A stretch of 47,987 bases of DNA from Spirosoma endophyticum (GTDB taxonomy: Bacteria; Bacteroidota; Bacteroidia; Cytophagales; Spirosomataceae). Made by a program: the position numbers and the translations under genes. How positions within the stretch are numbered: position 1 is the stretch's first letter; every line of letters begins with the position of its first letter. The notes under the pieces were generated by a model. It worked only from the letters and a program-made list of their open reading frames with translations, did not search any database and was not told where the DNA came from. Below are positions 15,624 to 24,371 of this stretch, in pieces. The stretch lies in the NCBI RefSeq assembly GCF_900112365.1, contig NZ_FOLQ01000031.1:1-47987 (forward strand). The letters are read 5' to 3'.

Positions 15624-18351
15624 AGTTACGATCTTTCAGGCGTGGTTTTTTCGATACCTCTTTTGGCTTCTCTTTAACAGCTGGCGACCGGTTCAGATCA
15701 TCGCGGATACGCTGCTGAACCAGATCAGTACTCTTGTATTTTCGGCTCACCAGTTCTATGGCAGATTGCCGGTCTCCCATCTCTGATGCATTGACCAGCA
15801 ATTGTTCCTTATCGTCGGTATAGATACGAACGCGATCACGGCCACGAGAGACCGAGACGTAAAACTGTTTGGCATTGGTGGCCGCAAAGGTTGAGGCAGG
15901 TAATGAAATAAAAACCTCATCTGTCGTTTTGCCCTGTGACGCATGGGAGGTTACGCAATAATTATGGGCGATATGACCAAACTCCTTATCCAGCCGGTAT
16001 TCAACCTTGCTGAGAGCGTTGCGTAACAGCACATCACCCTGCTTGCTCACTTTCACCACGTCCATAGTCTGGCCATTGTCGAGCCGTGTTTTGTCCTGAT
16101 CGAAGCCGTTGCGCGTGATCCGGACACTATCGCCTTTAGCCAGACTGATGTCGCTTTTGTGATACACATCGTAATGACTGCTTTTGACGGTTGGCAGGGG
16201 AGCTGATTGGCCTTGCTCGTTTTGCATGGTGACACCCTGCTCGGTGCTGCGTTCCACTGTCCATCGGCTTCCGCGTTTGATGCCGGGCAGGTTCTGGTTG
16301 AACAGAATGACCTGCCCCGCTTGAAAATTGCGCCAGTCACTGCGTTCAGCCTCGGTCAGGTTGAGGTTGTTCAACCGAGTGGCTGATACTTCTTTTTTGG
16401 AGAGCAGGCCACGTTCCTGCATTTTCTGGCGCACAGCGTCTGTCACGCTATCGGCTTGTTTGTGTGTCGGTGAAACAATCAGCGCAGATTTTCCTTTGCG
16501 GATCGTATCCACGTAATCGTTCACCAATTGATCGTTTGGCCGCAATGGATCGATGGTCTCAATCGCACCCATTCTGTCCAGCGTTTCAAAGCCTTTGGCC
16601 ACATCGCCCTTTGACAGATCTTCAACTGCCGAACGATAATCCTCGCCCCTTTGCCGGTAGATACGGCTGACTTCTGCTGTTTTGATACCAGCTACCGTAT
16701 TCAATATACGCAGGGCGTCGCCCCGCACTACCCCCGAATGCTGACGCGTATCGCCACCCAGTATCAGCCGGGCATTCTGTCTGGTCGTGATCTCCAGCAG
16801 GGCGGTCATATCCTTTGTTCCCAGCAATCCGGCTTCGTCACACCACAACACCTGACCCTGCAAACCCTGCTGCATTTTCGGATCGGCCAAGAGTTGGGCG
16901 ACGGTCTGTGCTTCGCTAAATCCCTCTTCGCGTAAGACACCCCGCGACGCCTGGGCGGTGGGGGCCACCACCGTCACCGTCTTGCCTGATTTCTCGATCA
17001 GATCGACCGCTTCCTTCATCAGGGTTGTTTTGCCACTTCCAGCTGCTCCCCGAATGATCGACACGCGGTGCGGGGTGGTGAGGACATGACGGACCGCGTC
17101 TGCCTGTTGACCGTCCAGTTTCACATCCGGCGCTTTGTCGTATAGGGGTTTGAGTTTGCCCTGACCCTGCCGGGCGAGATTAACCATGCCTTGTTCTTCA
17201 GACAAAACCTGTTTGGTCGTGCAGACTATTCGCCCTTTTTCTTCCACATGGACAAGGCGGTTATCGGCCTGAAATGCTGTCGTGACCTGTTCCAGCGAGA
17301 CGGATTGATGCCCGATGCTGTGCCGGTAGGCCGAGGCCAGCAACCGGCGTTCAGATTGCACCGAGGCCCGTTCAAAGCCGTGCCCAATCGCATGATCGAC
17401 ACAGATTTGTGGCGTGAGTGCTCCCTTATCCAGAACGAATGCATGACGGACGATACGCTTACCTTCACCACTGTCATCCGGCCCTAACGCGTCAATCTGT
17501 TGTCGCCAGTTCGCTTTCAGTTCGGCCATAGAGTGACCTTTCTGTTTTCGGGCGCGGGTTCTGGCTCCCAATTCGCTTAACTCATCAGGGTCAGAAATCC
17601 CTTTCTCCTTAGCAACCCGGTTAATCTCCTCGCTGCGTTTGGAAAACAAATCGATTACCCGTTGCGGCACACCGTCAATTTCAAAACTCTTATCCGTCCG
17701 GCGTACCTGATAACCGCCGTCCATTAGCTTGTCAGAAAGCCGCTTGAAAAACATCTCCTGGTAGTAGGGCATGTCTCGCTTGGTATCCGTAAAACGAGCC
17801 GCTTTAATCTTCTGCTCGGCCTCATCCCAGGTCGCATTGTGCACGAAACAATGCGCGTGCAACTGCGGATCGGGCAGCGATCCATCGAGAGGGCGGGCGG
17901 TCTGGTGAACGAATTCTGACCAGATCAATTCGCCCGTATCCCGGTCGTTATAGACGCCGTTCTTCCGCACCCGCGTTTTACTGTCGCGCTCGATGTCCTG
18001 CATGGTCTGTCGAACACTCTCCTGAAAGGCTGTCAATATATGGTCGTCATTCGACAGACCATGCAGGATCGAGACGGACTTGGGACAGCTAAACGAAATA
18101 TCATAACCGGTAATCCGGTTCTCTCTGGTATTGGGCGTCAGGGACTGGCCGGTCACCGGATTGATGTTATCGCATAAATGGTGAAACACCTCCTTGTTGA
18201 CCGGCCCGTCAATTCCTAACCGCTCAGCGAGTCTCCCCTGCATCCGGCCCCGCAATTCCTGATCGTCCAAATAGTAATCTTCCTTGTTCAAAGCCTCAGC
18301 GAAATACGCTTTGGCATGACCAGCAGAGTTGGATTGAATCATTCGTATCAT
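15607..18351 (-). CDS. MobF-family relaxase/helicase (TrwC/TraI type)
   Basis: The 914-residue protein has an N-terminal TrwC relaxase domain: catalytic tyrosines Y26/Y27 in EDYYLDD, the segment GYDISFSCPKSVSIL, and the metal-binding histidine cluster H149, H165, H167 in DPQLHAHCFVHN. The C-terminal two-thirds is an SF1 helicase of the RecD/TraI type, with Walker A RGAAGSGKTTL near residue 440, the following VVAPTAQASRGV, the acidic box WCDEAGLLG, and a final ASQGKTTDEVFIS plus VSRGRDRVRIY motif. It nicks oriT, stays bound to the 5' end and unwinds DNA for transfer. A candidate oriT hairpin lies 77 bp upstream of its start. It appears intact. Confidence 0.94.
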   Translation of the reverse strand: MIRMIQSNSAGHAKAYFAEALNKEDYYLDDQELRGRMQGRLAERLGIDGPVNKEVFHHLCDNINPVTGQSLTPNTRENRITGYDISFSCPKSVSILHGLSNDDHILTAFQESVRQTMQDIERDSKTRVRKNGVYNDRDTGELIWSEFVHQTARPLDGSLPDPQLHAHCFVHNATWDEAEQKIKAARFTDTKRDMPYYQEMFFKRLSDKLMDGGYQVRRTDKSFEIDGVPQRVIDLFSKRSEEINRVAKEKGISDPDELSELGARTRARKQKGHSMAELKANWRQQIDALGPDDSGEGKRIVRHAFVLDKGALTPQICVDHAIGHGFERASVQSERRLLASAYRHSIGHQSVSLEQVTTAFQADNRLVHVEEKGRIVCTTKQVLSEEQGMVNLARQGQGKLKPLYDKAPDVKLDGQQADAVRHVLTTPHRVSIIRGAAGSGKTTLMKEAVDLIEKSGKTVTVVAPTAQASRGVLREEGFSEAQTVAQLLADPKMQQGLQGQVLWCDEAGLLGTKDMTALLEITTRQNARLILGGDTRQHSGVVRGDALRILNTVAGIKTAEVSRIYRQRGEDYRSAVEDLSKGDVAKGFETLDRMGAIETIDPLRPNDQLVNDYVDTIRKGKSALIVSPTHKQADSVTDAVRQKMQERGLLSKKEVSATRLNNLNLTEAERSDWRNFQAGQVILFNQNLPGIKRGSRWTVERSTEQGVTMQNEQGQSAPLPTVKSSHYDVYHKSDISLAKGDSVRITRNGFDQDKTRLDNGQTMDVVKVSKQGDVLLRNALSKVEYRLDKEFGHIAHNYCVTSHASQGKTTDEVFISLPASTFAATNAKQFYVSVSRGRDRVRIYTDDKEQLLVNASEMGDRQSAIELVSRKYKSTDLVQQRIRDDLNRSPAVKEKPKEVSKKPRLKDRNYEPGL

Positions 18352-18427
18352 GGTTCAGAGTGTATATCTGAATGGCCGAATAGAGCGCCGGTTTCTTCGT
18401 TCGTTAGTGGCTATACGTCACCGATAA

Positions 18428-18493
18428 GCAGTGCAGGGGCAGGATACATGAACGGTTAATCATTTACCATCAGGCATCTGCCCTCTGCACTGC
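18428..18493. repeat. Imperfect inverted repeat upstream of the relaxase gene, candidate oriT
   Basis: GCAGTGCAGGGGCAG (18428-18442) and CTGCCCTCTGCACTGC (18478-18493) pair with a single bulge around a 35-bp spacer. It lies in the 149-bp gap between the relaxase and the membrane protein gene. Relaxases act at inverted repeats near their own genes, so this is a candidate transfer origin. A terminator is less likely, as there is no T-run. Confidence 0.45.
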
Positions 18494-18500
18494 ACAGGGG

Positions 18501-19268
18501 TTAAAAAGCCTCTACGGTTTCGTCATCCGCCATGAACATTTCAGCCATACGACGCCGTGCGTCAGGGTCAGCTGGACGGCGACCATAGAAGTTGAACCCT
18601 TTCGAATGGGCGGGGTCACAATCCTCAATAAACGTCTTAACCAGTTGCTCGTTACAAATATTGACATCGATTTGATCCATCAAAAAATTGTCTCCGGCAT
18701 GATACGCTGCGGCATAACTGAACGAATAAAAGAGACTGCTGATGAAGAGTACGCAACCGATAGGCTGACCGACCATCCACAAAATAAAGCCTATAATAAA
18801 AAAGAAACCCGGCTCTATGATAGTCTCAATTGTGCGGATATCAGCAGGCTTGCCCGAGATTTCAATATTTCGAAAAGCCGGATGGACTTCGCCGGTGGAC
18901 AGACTAAATCGGGCGAAATCAAACACATTGGGTAGTCGTTTTACTTCCTCATGCCGTTGGGAAGCAGCGTACATAAAGGCTATTAAATAGAGATACCAGG
19001 TCAAGAATTTCCCGAAAAGGATACTCATTTCGGAACCACCCGTCTCATAGCGTATCGGCCCGATCAGGAATATTGGCCCGATCGTTAGCAATATGGCCAG
19101 TGTTACAGCCCCTGAAGCACTGAAGTACCGTTCACCTTGATTGCGCCGGATGAGCACCTCGATGATCATTCTCGGCCAGGAACTCAGACCCAGAAAGAAG
19201 TTTAACAAGGCTTCCTTAATGACGTTGCGACGTCGGTACATGGTTCGGTAATACGCGGACTTTTTCAT
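18501..19268 (-). CDS. Mobilization-associated membrane protein, 255 aa
   Basis: No named family recognised. Hydrophobic helices occur at about 52-72 (GAVTLAILLTIGPIFLIGPI), 84-103 (LFGKFLTWYLYLIAFMYAA) and a pair at about 153-190. The tail is soluble and charged with RRPADPDARRRMAEMFMADD. The N-terminus is strongly basic (YRTMYRRRNVIK), favouring a cytoplasmic N-terminus. It sits 26 bp downstream of the coupling-protein gene in the same operon. A role as membrane partner of the VirD4-type coupling protein is a reasonable inference, since the coupling protein here lacks its own transmembrane segment. Confidence 0.72.
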   Translation of the reverse strand: MKKSAYYRTMYRRRNVIKEALLNFFLGLSSWPRMIIEVLIRRNQGERYFSASGAVTLAILLTIGPIFLIGPIRYETGGSEMSILFGKFLTWYLYLIAFMYAASQRHEEVKRLPNVFDFARFSLSTGEVHPAFRNIEISGKPADIRTIETIIEPGFFFIIGFILWMVGQPIGCVLFISSLFYSFSYAAAYHAGDNFLMDQIDVNICNEQLVKTFIEDCDPAHSKGFNFYGRRPADPDARRRMAEMFMADDETVEAF

Positions 19269-19294
19269 TGTCGTAAAGAGATTTGATTAATGAA

Positions 19295-20803
19295 TTATTG
19301 GGGTTGGTAATTTTGATTGAAACTCATTTTGATATGGTTATGCCCGTTAGCAAAACATTCTCCTTGCCGGTGCATGTAGCCTTCGACACGCATGTTATTT
19401 TTTGGCCCTCCGGTCTGCAACCGGACGAACTGCTCGGGACGAACGACCCGCTCTAGTTTGAGCGAGCGTCCACGCGTCTGTGAGAAGTTCTGGGCGACAG
19501 TAACTGACTCGCTTTGGTCCTCGAAAAAGGCATCTCCGATTAGCTTGCTGCTGTACTCGTTCGTTGCTTCGTCAGTATTGGCATGGAAGATTTTAGTGCC
19601 GAAATTTCCGCACAGACTGCGAACGCGATATTCTGCCTTCTGACCGCCCATCGCTGCATAGAAATTCGAAAGCGACTGAGTGAGGAATACGGTCGCAATC
19701 CGGCTACTGCGTGCGGTCGTCAAAAATTCCGCGTCGCTTTCTACCAAGAGCAGTTGTGCTTCATCAACCCACATAAAACACGGCCGAGGATGAAGCGTTA
19801 CGTCCCGTTTTTCCCAAGCCCGGAAAAACAGTGTCTTGGCTATCATCTGGATGTCCCTGCCTGCCTTATGATACCGTTTAAGCGGTAGGTTGATGACGAC
19901 AATCTTTCCTTCATAACAATCTTCCGGCGTAACCGTTGAGGGATAACGGCAAAAGAGTGAATAGAAGGGTTCGCGCAACAATCTGAACATCAGCCCACTC
20001 ACGCTAATCTGTACGATACTGCGCGTTTTCTCGCTAAGTGGGATGAACTCATCGATGAAATAACCATCGACAAACTTCAACAACCGGGCGTCCGGGATGG
20101 CGTCCAGCAAAGCGCTTTCATATGCTTCATCATCCTGCAGCTGCTCTGTTTCAATCTGCGTCAGGGTAGCAGCCCATTCATCGATCTGTCTGCTGACGCT
20201 AACGCGGGCTGCTTCAAACGCCTTGTGAAACGCTTTCTTCCGATTATCCGGGTCTTGAGCAGTATCCTCTCCTTTAGGAATTGTCTGTATAATAGCGTAG
20301 ATGGACTGAATCGAAACGCGTTGGTAAGCGAGTTTGCAAAGATCTATGGAATTTGTGAGCAGGAGCTGGGTTTGTTCAAGCCAGAAGCCAGAGTCCCCTG
20401 TACCCGAATGTTGTGTCTGACCTGCCTGAATGACCTCGGTCATGATCTCGACGATGTTATCCGTTGCCGCCAGCTCACCTGATTCAAGGCATGAGATATG
20501 ATCGATGATGTTAAATCTGTTGAGCGCTTTCGGTTCTATGACGATCAGGTCTTTTGTTCGGCCCGTCATCGCACAGTAAGAACGCCATAAATCCACTTCA
20601 GTGGGTTTGACAGTTAGTATCAAACCACCCATGCCAGCCGATAAATAGTTGATTGCCAACAACTTACCACTTCCGGTTGATTTCCCACTTGAAGTTCCAC
20701 CAAATACCGCGACTCCTGAAACTGCATGACGGATTGTCCATTGGTCTTGCCCCATTGCGGAAGACATCTCGATTAGGGGGGTGTCTAAATCAAATTCATC
20801 CAT
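19295..20803 (-). CDS. VirD4/TraD-type coupling protein ATPase (no N-terminal TM)
   Basis: The 502-residue P-loop ATPase has Walker A VFGGTSSGKST at residues 33-43 and Walker B CFMWVDEAQLLL near residue 345, then the sensor-like TTARSSRIATVFLTQSLSNF of the TraG/TraD C-terminal domain (TraG-D_C/TraM recognition site family). Coupling proteins bring relaxase-DNA complexes to a secretion channel. Unlike typical VirD4 it begins directly at the ATPase and has no membrane segments, which the adjacent 255-residue membrane protein may supply. No VirB-type genes are present in the window, so transfer would need a helper element. Confidence 0.9.
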   Translation of the reverse strand: MDEFDLDTPLIEMSSAMGQDQWTIRHAVSGVAVFGGTSSGKSTGSGKLLAINYLSAGMGGLILTVKPTEVDLWRSYCAMTGRTKDLIVIEPKALNRFNIIDHISCLESGELAATDNIVEIMTEVIQAGQTQHSGTGDSGFWLEQTQLLLTNSIDLCKLAYQRVSIQSIYAIIQTIPKGEDTAQDPDNRKKAFHKAFEAARVSVSRQIDEWAATLTQIETEQLQDDEAYESALLDAIPDARLLKFVDGYFIDEFIPLSEKTRSIVQISVSGLMFRLLREPFYSLFCRYPSTVTPEDCYEGKIVVINLPLKRYHKAGRDIQMIAKTLFFRAWEKRDVTLHPRPCFMWVDEAQLLLVESDAEFLTTARSSRIATVFLTQSLSNFYAAMGGQKAEYRVRSLCGNFGTKIFHANTDEATNEYSSKLIGDAFFEDQSESVTVAQNFSQTRGRSLKLERVVRPEQFVRLQTGGPKNNMRVEGYMHRQGECFANGHNHIKMSFNQNYQPQ

Positions 20804-20852
20804 GATTATAAAAGCGATAAAATGAATATGAGGAATGTTACGCTTGCAGAAG

Positions 20853-20875
20853 CAAACGGGTGGCCAGCCCGTTTG
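20853..20875. repeat. Intercistronic hairpin between the 57-aa gene and the coupling-protein gene
   Basis: CAAACGGG (20853-20860), loop TGGCCAG and CCCGTTTG (20868-20875) form a perfect 8-bp stem. There is no T-run on either strand, so an mRNA-stabilising or processing hairpin fits better than a terminator. Confidence 0.45.
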
Positions 20876-20900
20876 TCTGCTCGATGTTCAATCGACTCCG

Positions 20901-21074
20901 TCAATCTTTCTTCGTCCAGGTCGAAGACCCCTGTTCCTGATAATGATCACCGCTTGTCCAGACAGGGGTAACGATTCCCCGCTCATCGACCTTGTCATAC
21001 CGGTTCGGATTACTGGAAGGGGTATAACCTTCCTGACGCAGCTTTTCATCCAGCTGTTCGCTTGTGTTTGACAT
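20901..21074 (-). CDS. Small acidic protein upstream of the coupling-protein gene, 57 aa
   Basis: The frame runs from an ATG at 21074 to a TGA at 20903-20901. The protein starts MSNTSEQLDEKLRQEGYTPS and ends SSTWTKKD. It is acidic, soluble and shares the GC content of the mobilization genes. No family recognised. Position directly before the coupling-protein gene, in the same direction, suggests a small accessory factor of the mobilization operon. The open frame has good codon character but is short, so confidence is moderate. Confidence 0.55.
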   Translation of the reverse strand: MSNTSEQLDEKLRQEGYTPSSNPNRYDKVDERGIVTPVWTSGDHYQEQGSSTWTKKD

Positions 21075-21297
21075 GATAGTAATTATCTAATTGTCAGGAT
21101 ATAACGAGTCCTAACGCCCCGACCCTAGCGCGTCCGCTTGAATATCATTACAGGACACAATTGTCCTTTTGAAATGCCGTGTTGTAATCCTGATCCGCTG
21201 CTCTAAAAGCGGTTCCGTTCTCATTCGGGTATGTATTGGGCCGCATTATTCATCCGTAACATCATCCTTGTTTCCAGATAGATGCAGTAGGGCTTTC

Positions 21298-21492
21298 TCA
21301 CTGGCTGTATTGAGTAAGAAAATAGTAACCGTCAGCACCCCTTTGATACAGCTGTCCGTACACGAGGACAAGAAAAGGCAACCGCTTTTTGCCCCAGCCC
21401 CAGATTTCCTCATTATCGAGCTGTTCAGGGCCCCACTCAACAACTTGTCCCCAAACTCTACCTCCATTGAAAAGCCTTATTTCTGTTTCCAT
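21298..21492 (-). CDS. Small hypothetical protein, 64 aa, divergent from the 102-aa gene
   Basis: The ATG at 21492 (METEIRLFNGGRVWGQVVEW) is preferred to an in-frame TTG at 21528. The peptide is beta-strand-like and rich in Gly, Trp and Tyr (WGWGKKRLPFLVLVYG, ending YYFLTQYSQ). No family recognised. It is transcribed away from the gene at 21579; the 86-bp spacer between the two starts contains a perfect short palindrome. An overlapping open frame in another phase on the same strand is a shadow. Confidence 0.5.
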   Translation of the reverse strand: METEIRLFNGGRVWGQVVEWGPEQLDNEEIWGWGKKRLPFLVLVYGQLYQRGADGYYFLTQYSQ

Positions 21493-21544
21493 ATCATTAC
21501 GATCGTTAACTGATTTAAAGATTGACAACTCATATTTATGTCTT

Positions 21545-21559
21545 ATCCTAACTTAGGAT
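21545..21559. promoter_or_regulatory. Short palindrome between divergent small genes (operator candidate)
   Basis: ATCCTAA-C-TTAGGAT is a perfect 15-bp inverted repeat 19 bp before the 102-aa gene start and 52 bp before the divergent 64-aa gene start. Placement fits a shared operator. Confidence 0.4.
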
Positions 21560-21578
21560 TTTCAATTAGGAGAAGAAA

Positions 21579-21887
21579 ATGCCTCCCCAAATCGACCTAC
21601 CTCATTCAGCCGCACCTCAAGCTGATCAATATTATGAAGGTGGTCTTCCAACTGATAAAAATTGGGTAGACTTTGCAGTTAGTGGATATCCACGTTCTAA
21701 TCAATTTTTCGCATATTTGGATGCAACTCAACATTTGACTAATGCTTTAGAGATGATGATACTTCAGCCTGATGAACCACAAACTCTCGAAGAGTTTAAA
21801 GTCCAACTTCGGGAATTCTGTAATGGACGCCGAGCATTTCTAGATAGTATCAATTCAACGCCATCGCCTAGCGATATCTGGCCTTGA
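21579..21887 (+). CDS. Hypothetical protein, 102 aa
   Basis: No family recognised. A clear ribosome binding site (TTAGGAGAAG) precedes the ATG, which is unusual for this window and fixes the start. The N-terminus is Pro-rich and flexible (MPPQIDLPHSAAPQADQ). The remainder is helical and acidic, with YLDATQHLTNALEMMILQPD as the longest helix. It is soluble with no signal peptide. It begins an AT-rich cargo stretch with the next gene, separated by about 120 bp containing a long palindrome. Confidence 0.6.
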   Translation: MPPQIDLPHSAAPQADQYYEGGLPTDKNWVDFAVSGYPRSNQFFAYLDATQHLTNALEMMILQPDEPQTLEEFKVQLREFCNGRRAFLDSINSTPSPSDIWP

Positions 21888-21957
21888 TTTTATATACCAA
21901 AGGTCACTAGAGTTTAAACAGGGCACAATATTTTATCATAGTATGCCTGAGCATACA

Positions 21958-21991
21958 TTAGGCACGCTCATGCATGCATAAGCGTGCCTAA
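21958..21991. promoter_or_regulatory. 34-bp palindrome with one mismatch, operator candidate
   Basis: TTAGGCACGCT (21958-21968) and AGCGTGCCTAA (21981-21991) are exact complements, and the centre ATGCATGCAT is itself palindromic. Only the C/A pair at 21969/21980 fails. It ends 16 bp before the ATG at 22008. No T-run follows, so a repressor site fits better than a terminator. Confidence 0.55.
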
Positions 21992-22007
21992 AACTATCTA
22001 TATTCTT

Positions 22008-22934
22008 ATGGAAGCTCAGTACTTGTTATCTGCTTTCGAAATAGCAGAATTGCTTTGTCGTGTGAAGCTCAAATTTGACTTAGAAAAGGAGCCTATAAGT
22101 CCGATTACCATTAAAATTAATCAATGTATCAATGTTGATAAGCGAACCCCTCAACCTGATCAACTGGAAATTTTCTTAGGAGATTGCACAAGAAACTATT
22201 CAGAAAAATTTTCAGCAAATAAATTATCCGAAGGTAACAAGCCCGGGCAGAACAAGCATCCGCGTCTCTTGGATGACATGAGAATAGCGGTTAAAGATGG
22301 AATGCCAATGATTTTTACTAAAGATCAACTACGTAGCTTGTTAAATTATTTACAAATAGATTTTAAGACTAATAGCCCTTACAGCTCGATTGAACCACGT
22401 TATTTAACGGAGAAACAGATATCGTTTGAGGGTGAATGTTGGTCAATTTATTATGCTGGCCATGATGTGAAATTGCAGCCAAGACTTACTCAAGGAATAC
22501 TAGAATTTAAATCTTATGGAGAAGTAAGATTGAAATTTAACATCTCAAGTCAAGGTTATGAAGGTAAATATCGAACCTATGGTAAAGATGAGTTTTATCT
22601 TCTTATGGAATTAAGATCGATACCAGATAAAAGAAAAGATCTACATATCTTGGTTTATTGTGGACCAGGGAAACCAGAAATAATGCTTGGTCAATTTCAT
22701 AATGTAGAACAGAATATAAAAGCAGGCCTACTTTTTTTAGATCCAATAGAGGGGGACTACGATACTTTAGTGCCTAAGCATATAAATTATGATGATAAAA
22801 TGTATAATCAAATAAATCCATTAATACGACAGTACTTTTCAGAGCAAGCTTCTAAAAGACTTTTTTCGCCAGTAGAAATAGTGACTTATGCAAGGCTTGA
22901 ACGGTATCTTGAGATCAATAAAAGCAATAGATAA
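22008..22934 (+). CDS. Hypothetical protein, 308 aa, behind a long palindrome
   Basis: No family recognised. The ATG at 22008 (MEAQYLLSAFEIAELLCRVK) is preferred because the in-frame GTG at 21984 lies inside the palindrome. The protein is soluble, helical at the N-terminus and beta-rich in the middle (LTQGILEFKSYGEVRLKFNI; FYLLMELRSIPDK), and ends with a basic helix. It is AT-rich compared with the mobilization genes and therefore probable cargo. A strong operator-like palindrome suggests tight, perhaps autogenous, control, which is common for toxin or defence genes; this is inference. Confidence 0.62.
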   Translation: MEAQYLLSAFEIAELLCRVKLKFDLEKEPISPITIKINQCINVDKRTPQPDQLEIFLGDCTRNYSEKFSANKLSEGNKPGQNKHPRLLDDMRIAVKDGMPMIFTKDQLRSLLNYLQIDFKTNSPYSSIEPRYLTEKQISFEGECWSIYYAGHDVKLQPRLTQGILEFKSYGEVRLKFNISSQGYEGKYRTYGKDEFYLLMELRSIPDKRKDLHILVYCGPGKPEIMLGQFHNVEQNIKAGLLFLDPIEGDYDTLVPKHINYDDKMYNQINPLIRQYFSEQASKRLFSPVEIVTYARLERYLEINKSNR

Positions 22935-23359
22935 TTTACTGCTTTATCTAGTGGAGGCTTGGGGATAAGCTTAGCCATTTCACTCAATAACAGTAACTTA
23001 TGCCTTATTCGTATCCTTAAGAATGAAAGATAAACATCCTTGATCGCCAATTGTTGTCGTGATCGATGTGAGTCCACTTTCTCTTGACGACGTACCATAT
23101 TAAATTATAGTAATTTGTATTCTTTAGTAAAAAAAATAGTCACAGATTTTGGCTGTAACTACAAAATTTCCTAGTCAATTTGTATGGGAATCGAACTTTC
23201 ACAAGGATTGTTATCTTAATCGATTGACAATCAGTCCCACTGATTGCCTTAGTAAAAAATTTTGTGAATTTAAAATAGTTTATAATAATAAGACATTCTG
23301 ATCACTGTGTGACTGTAAACTACTAAGAGTTGAATAGAAATTTGTACTGAATTTCTAAA
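22935..23359. other. Intergenic region between convergent cargo genes (425 bp)
   Basis: No gene was seen. It contains a perfect hairpin (CAATCAGT-CCC-ACTGATTG, about 23228-23246) and a stretch resembling a tRNA T-loop on the minus strand that cannot form a full tRNA. The hairpin may help separate the two convergent transcripts. Confidence 0.45.
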
Positions 23360-24367
23360 TCAAAAATTCCTTATCTTATTCCAAAAGGATGAATCATTAA
23401 TTACTTCTCCATAGGCTACGTTTTCAATCCAAAACTTAATCGCCTTTTTTGAAGAATCGTCTAAATCAGGGAACTCTTTAAGGGGAGGCTCTACACGAAA
23501 AAAGTCCGATTGAGGTAGCAAATATTTTACCTGTGCATCAACAATTTGAGAATTAGCTTGCATCATAAGCTCTATTATAAGCTTAGCCCAAAACAATCTG
23601 CCACTACCAACCATGTTTTTTTCTGGTCGGAGATTCGGACTAATCGATCCGGTTCCTAATGAAAGTATCTTTATTGGACCTTTAATCGCCTTTTGATAGA
23701 TTAAAGGAGATCTATGTTGAAGTACTTCTAGATAGGCAGCTAGAGATGGATTATTTACAAAAATGCCACCATCAATACAATCTGTTGCCATTAGATTGTT
23801 ACCGAGCGGATTAGGATAGTCAAGCTTAAATGGTGGAAAATAAGTTGGTGCAGCAGAAGTTGCGCGACAAATGTCTTTTAAAAGAAAATTTTTACTTGCG
23901 TGTTGACCCTGTGATTTAATTACTGCTTCTCGGCTCGTAAAATGTATGGGAAATCGGTTTCTCATATCATAGGAAGAGACAAAAATAGGAGTTCTACAGT
24001 CTTCCAATCTAGAAGTACCCAAGATCTCATTGAGGGCATTATCTAAACCCGTAGTATCATAAGAAGTTTGCAAATTAGAGATTTTGTCACTTAGCCAACG
24101 GGTAGGATATTTATTCTTAAATATAGCTGGGATATGCTTTTTATATAGCTTAAGAAGTTCTTCAGCAGAATATTTAGGTGTTCGAAAATTCTTATTTTTT
24201 TTTAAGGTTAATCCACATGCAATGAGTCCACCGGTAGAGGTTCCTGCGATCAAATCAAATCGATCTGCTGTACGCACTCCTGTCTGCGCTTCCAGTTCTG
24301 AGAGAATCGCTAGAGGAATTACCCCTCTAGCTCCTCCACCATCAATGCTCAGTATTCTAAAAGCCAT
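23360..24367 (-). CDS. Patatin-like phospholipase (CapV-like)
   Basis: The 335-residue protein shows the patatin fold signature: the oxyanion motif GGGARG at residues 10-15, the nucleophile elbow GTSTGG at 42-47 with Ser44, and the catalytic Asp199 in CIDGGIFVNNP. Spacing and length are typical of bacterial patatins such as the CBASS effector CapV, which hydrolyse membrane phospholipids. No signal peptide or transmembrane helix is present. The ATG at 24367 is 4 bp after the stop of the 176-aa gene, so it is the last gene of an operon led by an ECF sigma factor. No cyclase gene is present, so CBASS as such is not supported. It could be the membrane-damaging effector of an uncharacterised system. 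Confidence 0.92.
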   Translation of the reverse strand: MAFRILSIDGGGARGVIPLAILSELEAQTGVRTADRFDLIAGTSTGGLIACGLTLKKNKNFRTPKYSAEELLKLYKKHIPAIFKNKYPTRWLSDKISNLQTSYDTTGLDNALNEILGTSRLEDCRTPIFVSSYDMRNRFPIHFTSREAVIKSQGQHASKNFLLKDICRATSAAPTYFPPFKLDYPNPLGNNLMATDCIDGGIFVNNPSLAAYLEVLQHRSPLIYQKAIKGPIKILSLGTGSISPNLRPEKNMVGSGRLFWAKLIIELMMQANSQIVDAQVKYLLPQSDFFRVEPPLKEFPDLDDSSKKAIKFWIENVAYGEVINDSSFWNKIRNF

Positions 24368-24371
24368 CAAA

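Noticed and set aside
23150..23250. Minus-strand stretch with a GTTCGATTC T-loop-like motif and a GTC anticodon-like loop, suggesting a tRNA
   Set aside because: The T-stem bases do not pair, there is no matching acceptor stem and no CCA; it also contains a simple perfect hairpin that explains part of the signal.
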